From contig OX638369.1 in assembly GCA_951812925.1 (NCBI GenBank), forward strand, positions 55,068,373 to 55,132,372: DNA of 64,000 nucleotides, written 5' to 3'. The first letter of the stretch is position 1, and the number at the start of each line of letters is the position of its first letter. This document shows, piece by piece, positions 11,298-22,985 of this stretch. A program made the position numbers and the translations under genes. The notes under the pieces are model-generated. The model was not told the origin of the DNA. It did not search any database and saw only the letters and a program-made list of their open reading frames with translations. This DNA comes from Calliopum simillimum (Eukaryota; Arthropoda; Insecta; Diptera; Lauxaniidae).

Positions 11298-12415
11298 CCT
11301 TTTTAAGACTTCCGTTCAAACTATTATTTAAAATATCAATATAAGCCGACGCTGTTATTCTTTAAATATCGATTACTGTCTCATACTATAAGTCCCATTT
11401 CATGAAACAGACTTCAACACAAATAGCACTCGAAGGACAAAAAGTTCTGCGTACGTAAACATACGATTAAAAACGTCAAAATCATTCAGCGTCAAAAAAG
11501 GTTGATTCTCATAAAAGCTTAAAATCTGTAATAGGTTTAAAGAAAAATAAGGATTTCTAATTGATTTCCATTTAATTAAACAACCAGCTTCTTGTTAGTG
11601 TTTTTTCTTTCAGTACAGCTTGTACTCAGGTTACATTCATATCCCTTCCTTGAATATTTCGAAAAGGCTAAAAATAACAATTGTATGCAACAACTTTGTA
11701 TTTTGGCATCAGAGAAAGATGTTGGAAAAAAAACTATTTTTTTGGACCAAAAACAGAAAATGACCGATGCCTCAAAAACGACGTGAAAGAAAAAAAAAAA
11801 AAAAAAAATGTGATTTTCGGAATCAGCAGTCGATTTTACATTTTTACATATAAAATGAAAATTTAATCACTTTGATATTGCATTTCCTTTACAAATTGCC
11901 ATGTGTTTGTATCGTAATTAGTTTTTGTTATATGAGCCGGTTATTTTGAAAGTGGCCTAAGTCCATTTTCCAAAAAAATGGAGTTAGCTGCTGTATTAGT
12001 TTCATTTTTACTTTATCTTTTCATTCTGAAACAAATTGTAAATAATAAAGTAAGATTCATGAAGATTTTGAAAACTGAAAATTTGCTTGTTAATGAAAAA
12101 TATTTTGCTTATTTTGAAAGTGGCTTAAGCCCCGTTTTTTGGGGTTTCAAATGGATATGGGTAATTTTATGCAATTATTTATTTTAGTGTTAATTCACTA
12201 TTGTTCGGCTCCATTAACTATGGAATTATAATATAGATTTAGCCTTTAGGAACCTACAAAGCACCGCTATGTTAGCTATGATAATGCAAAAATGAAATCT
12301 ACAAGCAATTACATATTCAGGATTAAGATCGGTTTGCTTGATTTGAGCTGTGTTTTTTATCGATACTAGTAGTTTTTCAAGACTTTACTTATTTTTTCTT
12401 AATATTCTACTTACT
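11298..12415. other. AT-rich stretch, no gene recognised
   Basis: Low-complexity DNA. A phrase ATTTTGAAAGTGGC.TAAG occurs twice (about 11943 and 12113), a short local duplication. Small ORFs at 11592-12187 lack any domain and overlap A-rich runs. Confidence 0.4.
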
Positions 12416-12602
12416 GAAAATTGATTTTTTAATTGAACTTTTAGTCATATATTTGCAAAGATCGACTTACATATAAATCTATCAATGCATTTTCTAACAC
12501 ATAATTATGACAAATCAAGGAACCGATTAAAAACACGGCTATAGTGACATATGTTTCGTCTTTCGCCACAAAGACTCATCAGACTATTTTTGTTGTGTTT
12601 TT

Positions 12603-12678
12603 GGCCTGGGCGGGAATTGAACCAAGAACCTCCAGGTTGGTAGCAGAAGTCGTTACCACTGCACCAGCCTTGCCCGGC
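12603..12678 (-). repeat. tRNA-like unit (SINE head)
   Basis: Minus strand reads GCCGGGCAAGG, then an A box TGGTGCAGTGG and a B box GGTTCAATTCCCG, ending GCCCAGGCC. The two ends can pair (GCC with GGC and GGGC with GCCC around a bulged A), as in an acceptor stem. It lacks a convincing tRNA cloverleaf throughout, so I call it tRNA-derived, with a potential internal Pol III promoter. Confidence 0.6.
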
Positions 12679-12931
12679 TGCGAAGCCGACTTTTGACTAA
12701 AAGTTCAATTAAAAAATCAATTTTCAATATATAAATGTCATAAAGTAACACACTTAAAAATTCTTTAAATTTCAAAAATTATTCAAAAAAAAACGTTTCC
12801 AAAAAAATCTCACGTATTGCATGAACGATTCTAAGCATTTTTTGCCTAGTAAATAAATAACACAAAACAACAATTATGATATATCAATACGTATTAGCAC
12901 ACAAACAAAACTGGCAAAAGTCGGCTTCGCA

Positions 12932-13007
12932 GCCGGGCAAGGCTGGTGCAGTGGTAACGACTTCTGCTACCAACCGCGAGTTCCTTGGTTCAACTCACGC
13001 CTAGGCC
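12932..13007 (+). repeat. tRNA-like unit (SINE head)
   Basis: Same unit as 12603-12678 in the opposite orientation: A box TGGTGCAGTGG, B box GGTTCAACTC, end CTAGGCC. Point differences from the other copies (CGCGAGTTCC for GGGAGGTCCC) show independent decay. Confidence 0.6.
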
Positions 13008-13310
13008 AAAAACACAAAAAGTTTTCAAACTTGCAATTTTTCAATTATAATTAATTTAGTAAAATAAATATAATTATAATTACAACAAAAATAGTCTGAT
13101 GAGTCTTTGTGGCGAAAGACGAAACATATGTCACTATAGCCGTGTTTTTAATCCGTTCCTTGATTTGTCATAATTATGTGTTAGAAAATGCATTGATAGA
13201 TTTATATGTAAGTCGATCTTTGCAAATATATGACTAAAAGTTCAATTAAAAAATCAATTTTCAATATATAAATGTCATTAAGTAACACACTTGAAAATTC
13301 TTATTCTACT

Positions 13311-13842
13311 TACTTTTAATTACCAGTATTTATGCCAAGTAAAGTGGTATCGCTCACTTCAAAAAGTACCCCATTTCACATTTACGTACGTACCAACATT
13401 TTTTTGAACCGCCTTTCAGACTTGTGACAAAATATACTTATGTAGGACTCCGATTTCAATAAATTTATAGGATTCTGTTTTCTTAATGGCTTCTGGTTTT
13501 TACTTTATGCTTTTCACAATGCCCACTGGGATCTCGATCCCACTTCTGATACTATTGTAGGACTCCGCTTTCAATAAAACTGTTTTTAACAAATTTTTAC
13601 TTAACTATTTATTTATTTATTTAATTTAAGGGAAAATACAATAAATTTACTTGTGGCTCTACAACGATGACTGACTGACTGTTCGTATTTTTTGTGTGCG
13701 TCTTTTTCGTCGTGCTTTCAGTGTTGTCGCGCTTTGCAGTTTCGTCCACTTCGTGTCAAGTGTGAAGGCATTGCCAAATGCGTATTGTTATTAACATTTG
13801 TGAAATTTTTTCCTGCTATAACTCAGTTCATTTTGATCGGAG
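13311..13842. other. no gene recognised
   Basis: AT-rich DNA. The words TAGGACTCCG.TTTCAATAAA occur twice (about 13443 and 13558), a short direct repeat. Nothing else supported. Confidence 0.4.
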
Positions 13843-13849
13843 CATAACC

Positions 13850-14285
13850 GATTTCGAATGTGAAATTTTGTTATATGGGTGCGAAACATGGCTTGTTACT
13901 GAACAACTAACGAACAAGCTGCAAGTATTCGTCCACAAATGTTTAAGGCGTATACTAAAGGTTTGGTGGCCTCGCACTATATCAAATGCCGAGCTACATC
14001 AAAAATGCAATCAGAAGGCTATAGCAAGCGAGGTCAAGCTGCGCAAATGGAAATGGATTGGTCACACTCTGTGGAAACCACACAACGAAGTTTGTCGCCA
14101 GGCTCTTGAGTGGAATACACAAGGCAGTAGAGGACGTGGTTGACTCAAAACCAAGAAAAGGTCGCTGGAAAAGGAAATCCAAGAATCGGGAAAGTCAAAG
14201 AAGATCAAAGTCATCGCAAGGGATCGCAACAAATGGAGTTGTTTCATATGGGCCCTATGCTCCTCCTAGGAGTTAAAGGAGAATA
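13850..14285 (+). pseudogene. RTE-like LINE, 5'-truncated, C-terminal ORF2 remnant
   Basis: The frame carries LLYGCETWLVTEQLTNKL, then CLRRIL, WWPRTISNAEL, RKWKWIGHTL and RQALEW, the conserved tail behind the reverse transcriptase domain of RTE/BovB-type non-LTR retrotransposons (often annotated as craniofacial development protein 2-like). A TGA at 14141-14143 interrupts it, but the same frame is otherwise open to a TAG at 14267-14269, ending FIWALCSS. The 3' end GGAGTTAAAGGAGAATA is shared with 57601-57737 and 63658-63705. CATAACC occurs just before (13843-13849) and just after (14286-14292), a likely 7 bp target duplication. The polymerase and endonuclease domains are missing. Confidence 0.8.
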
Positions 14286-14292
14286 CATAACC

Positions 14293-15394
14293 ATTGGTAT
14301 ACTTGTTAGAAGCGCCATTAGTCACTCCATTAGTCATTCGTAAACGTGGAAAAATAAAATTGATCGGACTTGGCGTTATACAAATATATTGATGAATATG
14401 AAGCTATGACCTCGAAAATAGAATTTTTCAAATAACATGGGAACGGCCCCAGGAAAAAAAAAAATAATTGTGATTTTCATTTTCAGCGACCTCAAATTAG
14501 TTTAGAAAAATTGATTTGTAAGATCTTACAATTATTTTTAATTTAGTGTTGTATAAACTTTTTATAGTTAATACACAAATCAAAAGCACAAAAAAATGTT
14601 GGGTAAACTTTCCTTTTTATATGATAAAAAACAAAATCCCACCTCAACCATATAAATTCATTCGATCTTACAGAACTCCTAGGTTAAAAGCCCCAGGCAA
14701 TCCACTAATAGTGATGTCTGAATTTGAAAATACTTTTGAGGAATAAAATTTTAATTAACAATTTTGTTTTTAAAACCATTAAAAAATCCAATCCATTTAA
14801 TTGAATTAATTTATGATATTTTTTCATATCCTTTTAAATATTGATTCGTATTTGACTTCCTAATGCATAAGACTACTTTTATTGTTTTTCATGTAACTAA
14901 CGTTATCGATGCATGTGTAAATTTTACCGTAACTTTTAACACATCACAGGAGTAGAGTGTCTTGACCTTCGTTTTATTTACAATTGATTTTATTAAAAAT
15001 GTGTGATCTACACAACATAACGACGACGTCAACGAGACATTGCATAAAACTTCAAGTGATGTTTTGATGGTTAGATGTAGATAGATGAGTTACGTACACA
15101 TACCTGTATACTTACAAAATCATTTTTCATAATTCAACTTCAGAGTTTCAACTTCTCAATCTATGTATGTATATACATATGTCATGTCGCTGCTTTGTCT
15201 TTTTCGCGTTGACTTTTGAAAAGGAATAAAACATTTAAAGTACAGTAGTACAACGAAAACCAAATCATATAAAAAAGTTTCAATTGCCACGAGAACTATC
15301 TCCTTATACTGAATTTGTAATTTATTTGACTTATGACTTAAATTAAACTGATTACTTTTTATGGTTCATATGCGCTCGATGAATCCAAATTTGG
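14293..15394. other. no gene recognised
   Basis: AT-rich DNA without coding signal or a repeat I could match elsewhere in the window. Confidence 0.4.
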
Positions 15395-15790
15395 TAACCG
15401 TTTTGCTTTATCTGATCTGGGACCCGAGTTATCCCTGATCTAAAGTGCAGAAAACACTATCTTAGGCATATGGTGCACATCCAAGCAGTAGCTTGGTTCG
15501 CTTTTTCAACGGCATCGAATTGGCCTTATCTTATTCACTTTTTTTAAATTTTCCAATTGGATCATTACTTTCCGAGATATCATCCTTTGAAGTAAAGGTA
15601 TTGCAACTCGATGTAAAGGATTAAATTAAATTTGTATGGAGTTGAGGTACCTTTACTTTAATGAATGATATTTCGGAAAGTAATGATTGAATACAGAAAG
15701 TTAAAAGGTGAGATTCAATGAGGAAGCTTATGGCTATCCGATGCCATTAGAAAAAGTGAATTACATACACTACTTCCTGTTAAGGGCGAT
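15395..15790. repeat. palindromic repeat, family A, copy 1
   Basis: Mirrored words ATTACTTTCCGAGATATCAT and its partner near 15665-15690, flanked by mirrored GGCATCGAATTGG and ATCCGATGCCATT, and by mirrored AAGCAGTAG and CTACTTCCTG. Related copies lie at 43135-43530 and 62550-62900. No coding capacity. Confidence 0.7.
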
Positions 15791-15895
15791 CCAATAAGAG
15801 CTTCCTTCTTTGTTTTCTAAATAAAATACATAAAAATCAATGTATTGATGAAAATCTTTATTTGGAATGATGGTTCGGTTCCTACAACTAAATAT

Positions 15896-16646
15896 TTAAA
15901 AATTATTTCGTTCAAATGTTGCCCACGACATATCGAGCATATCGGCCGGTATTCCTTGAGTCAAGTTGGTTTCCAAAGCGTCAGTAGTTTCGGGTTTGTC
16001 GACATAAATAAGTGATTTAACATATCCCGAAATCAAATCACATAATCTTGGTGGCCAATGAACAAGAGCATTTCTTGAGATGATGTTTTCATCGAACGTT
16101 TCCCTCGATAAAGCGATTGTTTCTTCAGCTGTATGGCATGTTGCGCAATCCTGTTGAAACCAGAGGTCGGCTACACTAATATCCTGAATTTTTTGCAACA
16201 AAAATTTATTGATCATTGCTCTGTAGCGAGCACCATTGACCGTAACACGGGCTCCATCCGCTTTTTTGAAGAAATATGATGATGCCTCCTGCCCATAAAC
16301 CACACCAAACAGTACATTTATCATGATGCGTTGGAAGCACTTGGATTGCTTCTGGTTGTTCATCGGCCCAGATATGGCAATTTTGCTTGTTAACGTAGCC
16401 GTTCAACCAGAAATGAGCTTCGTCGCTAAACACAATTTTTCGACAAAATAATGAATCAATTTGAAGTTGTTGTAAGACCAATAAACCTAAATTAAAACGT
16501 ATACTAAAATCTGGCGGCTTCAATTCTTGTACGAGCTGTAATTTATAGGCCTTCAGACCAAGATCACGCCTCGAGCAAGATATGCCACAATGATAAGGGA
16601 TGCCCAAAGCCTGAGATCGGCGACGAATGGATTGTTTAGTGAACAA
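15896..16646 (-). pseudogene. rosa-like (DD41D-type) mariner transposase
   Basis: Two overlapping minus frames together cover most of a Tc1-mariner superfamily transposase. The upstream frame (16206-16646) has SIRRRSQALGIP (helix-turn-helix end), KLQLVQELKPPD and IVFSDEAHFWLNG with the first catalytic D at residue 75, then IWADEQPEAI and VWCGLWAGG. A frameshift leads to the second frame (15896-16363) with VTVNGARYRAMI, WFQQD and CHTAEET (second D at residue 72) and ISRN..VHWPPRLCDL. The family normally continues TPLDYFLWGYVKS; here it jumps to ISGYVKS, so the third catalytic residue is deleted. Terminal repeats were not identified. Confidence 0.85.
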
Positions 16647-19004
16647 TTATAATTAACTATCGTTAAATTTATTTACTTAAAAAAAAAGGCGAATTTTAAG
16701 TGAATTCTTTAAGTTTTGAATAAAAAATTTCTTTGAAAGAAGTATGATGAATTTTGGTCTAGTTTTTATGAATTTTTTTAACTGTTTTGAAGACTGAATG
16801 TTCGGAATTTTTACGTTTTTGGCATTTTTTTTTTTTTTTTTCGAGTAAAAAAATTTTACGATAATTATTTTGTATAAATGTATCAAATATTATTTGTAGA
16901 TCCTGTAAATTTTAATAAAATAGATCCCGTTACTTTTTATCGAGCGAAAAATAGCTCCGGAGATTTTCTTAAAAAAATTAGTTTTCCAAAACTTCAACGG
17001 TTTGTGATAGATATCTCCTAAACCATAGGTCGTACGAAAAAAATTTTCTACAAACAAGTATATATTAACTTTTTTTGTGCGATTAGTCGTTCGAGAGTTA
17101 TCTCAATTTAAATCGTACTACATAGTTATAAATATCGCGAAGTTTTAAAACTTTTTAAATTGACGTACCTCCTAAACCATGGGTAATAGGAAAAACATTT
17201 GTGAGGCTTTTTCGTAGTAAATCATTAAAGCTAAACAACTGTTGACTCAGTAAATGACTGTCGACCACTATTTTTTCGTAATTGCAGCCGTAAGCGAAAT
17301 AATTGAAAAAAATTTCTTTTCGCAACTTTTGACCTTGACCTTTTTTGGGCATACGATTTTGCAATGTACTTTTCACACGTTAGTTTTTATGCATTAGTGA
17401 ATACAATTCCGGAAAAAAATTCATTTGGAACAATTTTTCAGAATTATCCTTATTTGCTTCGGCTAAAGCAACATGGAAATCGTCTGTTAGCCGATCATTT
17501 CCGAAGTGCTCTAAGGATTTTGAAATTTTTTATTGAAAACATGCCGAAATACGATGTTTAACAGAATTCCGTGAAAAAATTGGGGTACTCGAAAATTTTG
17601 TTCAAATCATCGAAAAGACAGGGTTGTGAGTGTCAAAGAAAATTACTTCCTTCTCCGGACACTACATTTTCGACCCCTTTCTTAACTGTAGAGCTCGTTT
17701 CTCTTATCCTAGTGGATAAACTCTAAAAATTAACGCTTCGAGGGTTCCCAGATCTATGTCATAAATAAATACTATACTGATTCAAATTCAGGACAATTGG
17801 CTTTTTACTGTACGAGTAGATATACAAATATATTTTTCTTAAGTAGTGTTGCCAGATGTTTTTAATATTTATTTTATTTAATTTTCATTTGTAACATATA
17901 ACTCATGTACTTTCACTTTCTTCACTCCACTCATTATCATTCACAATATTTGCAACATCACAGCATCACAGAGCATCATCAGCAAACGTTTTCGCTGTTT
18001 ACTTAATTTCTTCCATTGCTCTAACAAAATGTTAACAACATGATCTTGTTGCTGTTGTTAGTTATATTGTATGCATTTCCAATTGCTGATATATGACGGT
18101 ATGATGATGTACAGATGATTAGTTTTGTTGTAGTTAAACTCTAAACATTTTTAAGATCATCCATCTACTGATAATGAATCTCTTATAATCCCAGATGATG
18201 CTGATGATCATCACCATTTAAAATCACATTGATTCATTTAAATGTCTTATGTAAATGATCGTCCAATTTGATCTTCTCAAATTTGCAATGAAATGCAAAT
18301 CTTTTTACAATTTCCTTCGTTTCCTTCCTCTGATCCTCATACTACTCGTATACAGCAATTTTCCGCCGAGCAGCTTGCAGGAAATTTGCAATTTCGCAGT
18401 TATTGGCAATTTATTTCGATTTTATACGCGCGTTTGTTCAACAACAATCACTGGCAACTATAGCTAGATTGAGTGAGTAATGAGCTTTCATTTAAATTGT
18501 TGATCAATCTACTACTAAATCCCATCAAAATGGTATTGCAGCTGAAAAGTTGATAAATCGTTTTGACCGCCGCTGATCGTATGGCAGTTCTGCGTGTGAA
18601 TGTGCCATCAATCATTTATGATTTTTTGTTTTTATTGCTGTGATTGTTGTTCGTACTCGTATTTTAATTTGTATATTCAAATTTTTAATGTTTTATTTTG
18701 TGACTAATGTAATTACATAGGTTATGGTTTGTTATACGATATTCAATTTACACTGAATTTATTGTTTATGAATCAATATGTTTTTTATTTCGATAAATTT
18801 ATTAAATTTTTAAACAAATGTCAATAAAAATGTCTCGTTGTTCAACACAATGCAGTAAAAAATGGGGGAATAATAGGGTAATCAACTAATAGGAAGCCTA
18901 GTGGGCATTTGGCAGGAGAAACGGCTAGTCAATCCGTCAAGCAATTAATGTGAAAGTTAGCTTACTTAGTTAAAAAAAAAGTACTAAAATTGACAGTGGA
19001 ATAA
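16647..19004. other. no gene recognised
   Basis: 16990-17350 contains recurrent words (GATATCTCCTAAACC, TTTTGACCTTGACC) suggesting a decayed repeat. 17880-18700 is comparatively unique, with short runs of TGTTGTT and GATGATG. No ORF with recognisable content. Confidence 0.4.
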
Positions 19005-20736
19005 CACTGTGGAACAAAATTTGGTCAACAAAAGTTTACTCGGATCTGACGCTGCGGGGTTAAAATATAGGCCAAAATAAAAGACCATTTGGCTCAGTTT
19101 GTTCAAATTGGCTCTAGTTTTCGAGAAAAGCCCGTTTGAATTTTGCACCTTGAATTATGTGGTTTTTCGATATATCTCGTAAGTTAACTGAGTTTTATTG
19201 CATTTAGTGGTGGGGTTTTGTTCGTCTAACCCATATCTAATCTTTCACTACCAAATCAGTATTTTTAGATGCACTTTTGGCAAGTTAGAGCACAAAATTC
19301 CCAAGAAAGTGATATTTTTCGCCTTTTATGGCATTCGGCTCAAAAGTAATCACCCGAGTGGTGGGCTTATGCCTTTTAACCTATAGCTGAAATCCATACA
19401 AACACTTTGATATAATATATGTGGCATATGGGCAAAAATTTCTCAAGTGAGCCACCTAAGAAATTAAACGTAAAAAGGCTTTAACAAAATTGTGTTTTAT
19501 AACAACTAGTAAAGATTTTGTAAAAATGTTTTTTTTTAGAGATATTTAGCATAGGTCGGGAAATAAAATGGTACTTTTTCTTGGACCAAAATTTTTAAAT
19601 TATTATTGAAAATCATTATTTCAAATAGGTACATAAAACTAAAGCAACTTCTCGGCCTCTGAGAAAACTATAAAAAATATGTGGGCACTCTCCACTTGTC
19701 AAGAAACTATATCATAGAAAAAAAATTGGGTTAATCGATATTGGTTCAAAAGTTATTAACAATATAGTGATGTCGTGCAAGTCTTTCTTCAGCATTAGAG
19801 AAAAACAGGGCATCCTTAGAAAAAAAGTGTATATGGCATAAAATGCTTTGAATTATCTAAGGAATATGTGTGAATTTTTTTAGAATTTTCTGAGACATTT
19901 TATAATTTTTCAAAAGGTCCGAAAAAAAAATTTCATATGTTCCAAAAAATCTCACACGTATTCCTTAGATAATTCTAAGCATTTTATGCCATATACACTT
20001 TTTTTGTACGATGCCTTGTTTTCCTCTAATGCTGAAAAAAGACTTGCACGACATCACTATATTGTTAATAACTTTTGAACCAATATCGATTACCACAATT
20101 TTTTTTCTGGAATGTAGTTTCTTGACAAGTGGAGAGTGCTTACCTATTTTTTATAGTTTTCTCAGAGACGAAGAAGTTGCTTTATTTTTATGTACCTATT
20201 TGAAATAGGGATTTTCAATAATAAATGAAACATTTTTTTACAAATCAAAAACACCATTTTTTATCTCTAAAAAAAAACATTTTTACAAAATCTTTACTAG
20301 TTGTTATAAAACATCATTTTGTTAAAGCCTTTTTTACGTTTAATTTCTTAGGTGGCTCACTTGAGAAATTTTTGCCCATATGCCACATATATTATATATA
20401 GGTTAAAAGGCATAAGCCCACCACTCGGGTGATTACTTTTGAGCCGAATGTCATAAAAGGCGAAAAATATCACTTTCTTGGGAATTTTGTGCTCTAACTT
20501 GCCAAAAGTGCATCCAAAAATACTGATTTGGTAGTGAAAGATTAGATATGGATTAGACGAACAAAACCCCACCACTAAATGCAATAAAACTCAGTTAACT
20601 TACGAGATATATCGAAAAAACCACATAATTCAAGGTGCAAAATTCAAACGGCCTTTTCTCGAAAACTAGAGCCAATTTTAAACCCGCAGCGTCAGATCCG
20701 AGTAAACTTTTGTTGACCAAATTTTGTTCCACAGTG
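19005..20736. repeat. 1.7 kb giant palindrome
   Basis: Begins CACTGTGGAACAAAATTTGG and ends with the reverse complement. Arms of about 850 bp face each other with the centre near 19,900. The two predicted peptides at 19198-19386 (plus) and 20357-20584 (minus) are the same sequence apart from two differences and an end extension, which shows the arms are mirror copies rather than genes. The left arm has about 27 bp (near 19385-19412) that the right arm lacks. Flanks read TAA on both sides, a possible short duplication. Confidence 0.9.
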
Positions 20737-21029
20737 TAATCGCAGGACGCTGTAGTTTAATTACCATCTAAAAAGATAAACGATTCCTGTAGACTCTTTC
20801 AAGAGGATTTGAAAACAGCAGAGCATGTTTCTATGTTTATGAACTTAGAGTGATTTTTTTATGCTATTTGATACTTTCATACTTCTATAACTATCAAGGT
20901 GTCAAATGTTTAGTTATTTGTAAAATGTAAATTTTATTACATGTTGTAATATGAAGGCAGTTTATAAGTTTTAAATAAAATATATTTGTTTCGGCAAAAA
21001 AAGCATAGTATTTCACAACGTAGTATTTT
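20737..21029. other. spacer, AT-rich
   Basis: No gene recognised; probably contains the decayed 3' end of the mariner remnant that follows. Confidence 0.3.
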
Positions 21030-21365
21030 TTTAGCTCAATCCAGCCTTTTTGCAATAATTTTATTCCTTTCAAAAAAAAGATTTTCTCATAAGCCTTAAA
21101 ATAGGTTTTTTTTCAGCAATGATCTCTATAGTTATTTTAAACAAATCTCTTATCGTCCAGCCTTTTCTTCAGGTTTAGAAATATGAAATTGTCGCAGGGG
21201 GCTAAATGTGGAGAATATGCTGGATGGAATAGCAGTTCCTCAAATCTGTCCAAACGCTCGGAATAATATTCGCCGGTGATTGTTTTACCTTTTTAAAGGT
21301 AATCGATGTGGATGAGTCCGTGTGCATCCAAAAAAACTGTTCACATGTTGTTGTTGGCCGACAGA
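21030..21365 (-). pseudogene. mariner transposase C-terminal remnant
   Basis: On the minus strand, in shifting frames, one reads FLDAHGLIHIDYL, KGKTITGEYY, then LLFHPAYSPHLAPCDNFIF, LNLKKRL and, further on, EIIAKR. These match the order of motifs in DD34D mariner transposases: the WDAHGIIFIDYL segment, the third catalytic aspartate in SPDLAPCD, and the conserved tail. The segment that should hold the second catalytic aspartate (HQDNAP) is missing between GEYY and the HPAYSP motif, so the copy is internally deleted as well as frameshifted. It sits directly downstream of a different mariner-superfamily remnant. Confidence 0.7.
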
Positions 21366-21454
21366 CCCAAAAATAACGGCATCCGTTATTGGTTTTGATG
21401 AAAAAACATATTATTTTTATTTGAAGACATATTGTCCTTACTTTGTATTTATTC

Positions 21455-22985
21455 ATTTCAAACCCTTCACCCTGAATTCTTTTCGCCAGCCGTAAACACT
21501 TTGGAAAGAAACCGCAGCACGCACGTCTTTGTCGGGTATTTCGTTCCATACCTTTTGTAAGCGCCGCTTGAATTGATCTATGTACCTCAAAAGGTTTTAT
21601 GTTCTTCATTTTGTCCGTCATAAAACCCCGTACATAATAATCTGATAGATTCAGATCCGGAGAAATGGCGGGCATTCATTTGACGATGTGAAACACGGAA
21701 GTTTGGCTTCGCACCTGTTGTAAACACTTTAAGCCTTGTGCGCTGGAGCTGAGTCTTGTTAGAAGCAAATTTGTTCATTACCAAATAACGGCGTGGTTTG
21801 TAGCTTTTTCAAAACCTCTTCCAAATAGTAACTTGCGGTTATTTTGACGCCTTTTTCCATAAAGAGGAGAGAAAGTTTGCCTTTTTCTAAAATCGACCTC
21901 CATACCATAGCGGATGTTACATTTTGATAACGTTCAACCTTATCAACTGCATACACGCGATCAGAAAAAATTATCTTGCAACTTGTGTGCCGCCGAAAGA
22001 ATTCCTTACTTCTCTTCCTTCTCATTATTGTTTGGCGCTCTGTAAGGCTCTGAATTCGCTTTTTGTTGAATGCATTCATGTTCAGATTTCTTATACCCTA
22101 CACCCAAGGAATATTCACTTTGTCCTTTCGTTTGTAACGCAGAGAAGGAGGCGTGGCAGAGTGTGCGTGGAAATACATTTTATGGGAAATATGAGCAACA
22201 TAATTCAATGAAATTTGGTATTTTGCCTCCGTCGTTAAAGTTAGATCTAAGGATTGAAAATGAGCGAAATCGGTCAACGGGCACGCCTACCGCCCTTACA
22301 AAAAATATATTTAAAATAAAATAATAAGAGCATTATTTGCAATAACAGAAGCAAAATACACACAAATACAAGGGATAGTAAGCACAAGCTCTGAGCAAAA
22401 ACTAGGCGAATTTAGAATAGAGGGCGTGGCACCTCCCATATAAACAAAAGTTTCAAAATGTTATACAGAAAGCATTTTTTGAGATAACCCAACCAAATTG
22501 CACTCAAGCACTCAAATCAATAAGTGCAAGCTCTGAGAAAAACAAGGCGAACTCGGTCAAGAGGCCGTGGCACCTCACATATAAGCACGAGTTTCAAAAT
22601 GTTATACTAGAGGTGTTTTTTGAGATAGTCCCACCAAATTTCACTCAAACACTAAGAACATTAATTGCAAGCTCTGAGCAAAAAGTAAGCGAAGTAGAAT
22701 TAGAGGGCGTGGCACCTGCCATACAAGCAATTTATTCTTATACTCTCCTAAGAGTTATGGAAGAATAAAAAAATTTATTTCATCATGGCCAGCCCAAAGA
22801 TACCACCCCCTTACTAGTTTTAAATAGCGTTCTGCATGGTTTTATGGAACACACCCAGCTCTCTGCAGATTTTTGTTTCCGATATAGCAAAATTTCGATG
22901 TATTCGATCGAATACTTATTTGACCAGTTCTGGAGATATTACGGAACTTTTGTGATCGGTCTTTTTCGCAATTTTAAAGCTTTCT
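21455..22985 (-). pseudogene. mariner-superfamily transposase split by DINE insertion
   Basis: The N-terminal part at 22821-22985 encodes VISPELVK, FDRIHRNFAIS and KICRELGVFHKTM, a transposase helix-turn-helix. The frame stops at the DINE copy (22091-22820) and resumes at 22079 with NKKRIQSLTERQTIMRRKRS, IIFSD (first catalytic aspartate), VMVW-like VTSAMVWRSI, and FMEKGVKITASYYLEEVL. Further on, in other frames, come QDSAPAHKA (second aspartate), SPDLNLSDYYV (third) and PKCLRLAKRIQGEGFE near the C-terminus. Several frameshifts and stops are present. The join across the DINE keeps frame, apart from one stop codon at the border. Confidence 0.8.
22091..22820 (+). mobile_element. DINE/HINE-like element
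   Basis: Begins TTATACCCTACACCCAAGG, has ATTCACTTTGTCC, GTTTGTAACGCAGAGAAGGA, the repeated AAGCTCTGAGCAAAAA and GGGCGTGGCACC units, and ends with a hairpin-type word GGCCAGCCC and CCCTTACTAG. A Helitron-like 3' end (hairpin about 10 nt before CTAG) and no target duplication fit a Helentron-type non-autonomous element. Inserted in a transposase gene. The central AAGTATATATATTCTTGATC core is deleted in this copy. Confidence 0.85.

Larger units (their letters stand above)
12416..13308. mobile_element. fold-back element with two tRNA-like units
   Basis: Outer arms mirror each other: the left has TTTTTAATTGAACTTTTAGT, GCAAAGATCGACTTAC, GTGACATATGTTTCGTCTTT and AAGACTCATCAGACTA; the right has the reverse complements ending near 13308. 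Between them are two opposed copies of a tRNA-like unit (12603-12678 minus and 12932-13007 plus). A related element at 46789-47480 has the arms but one tRNA-like unit. Confidence 0.75.
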
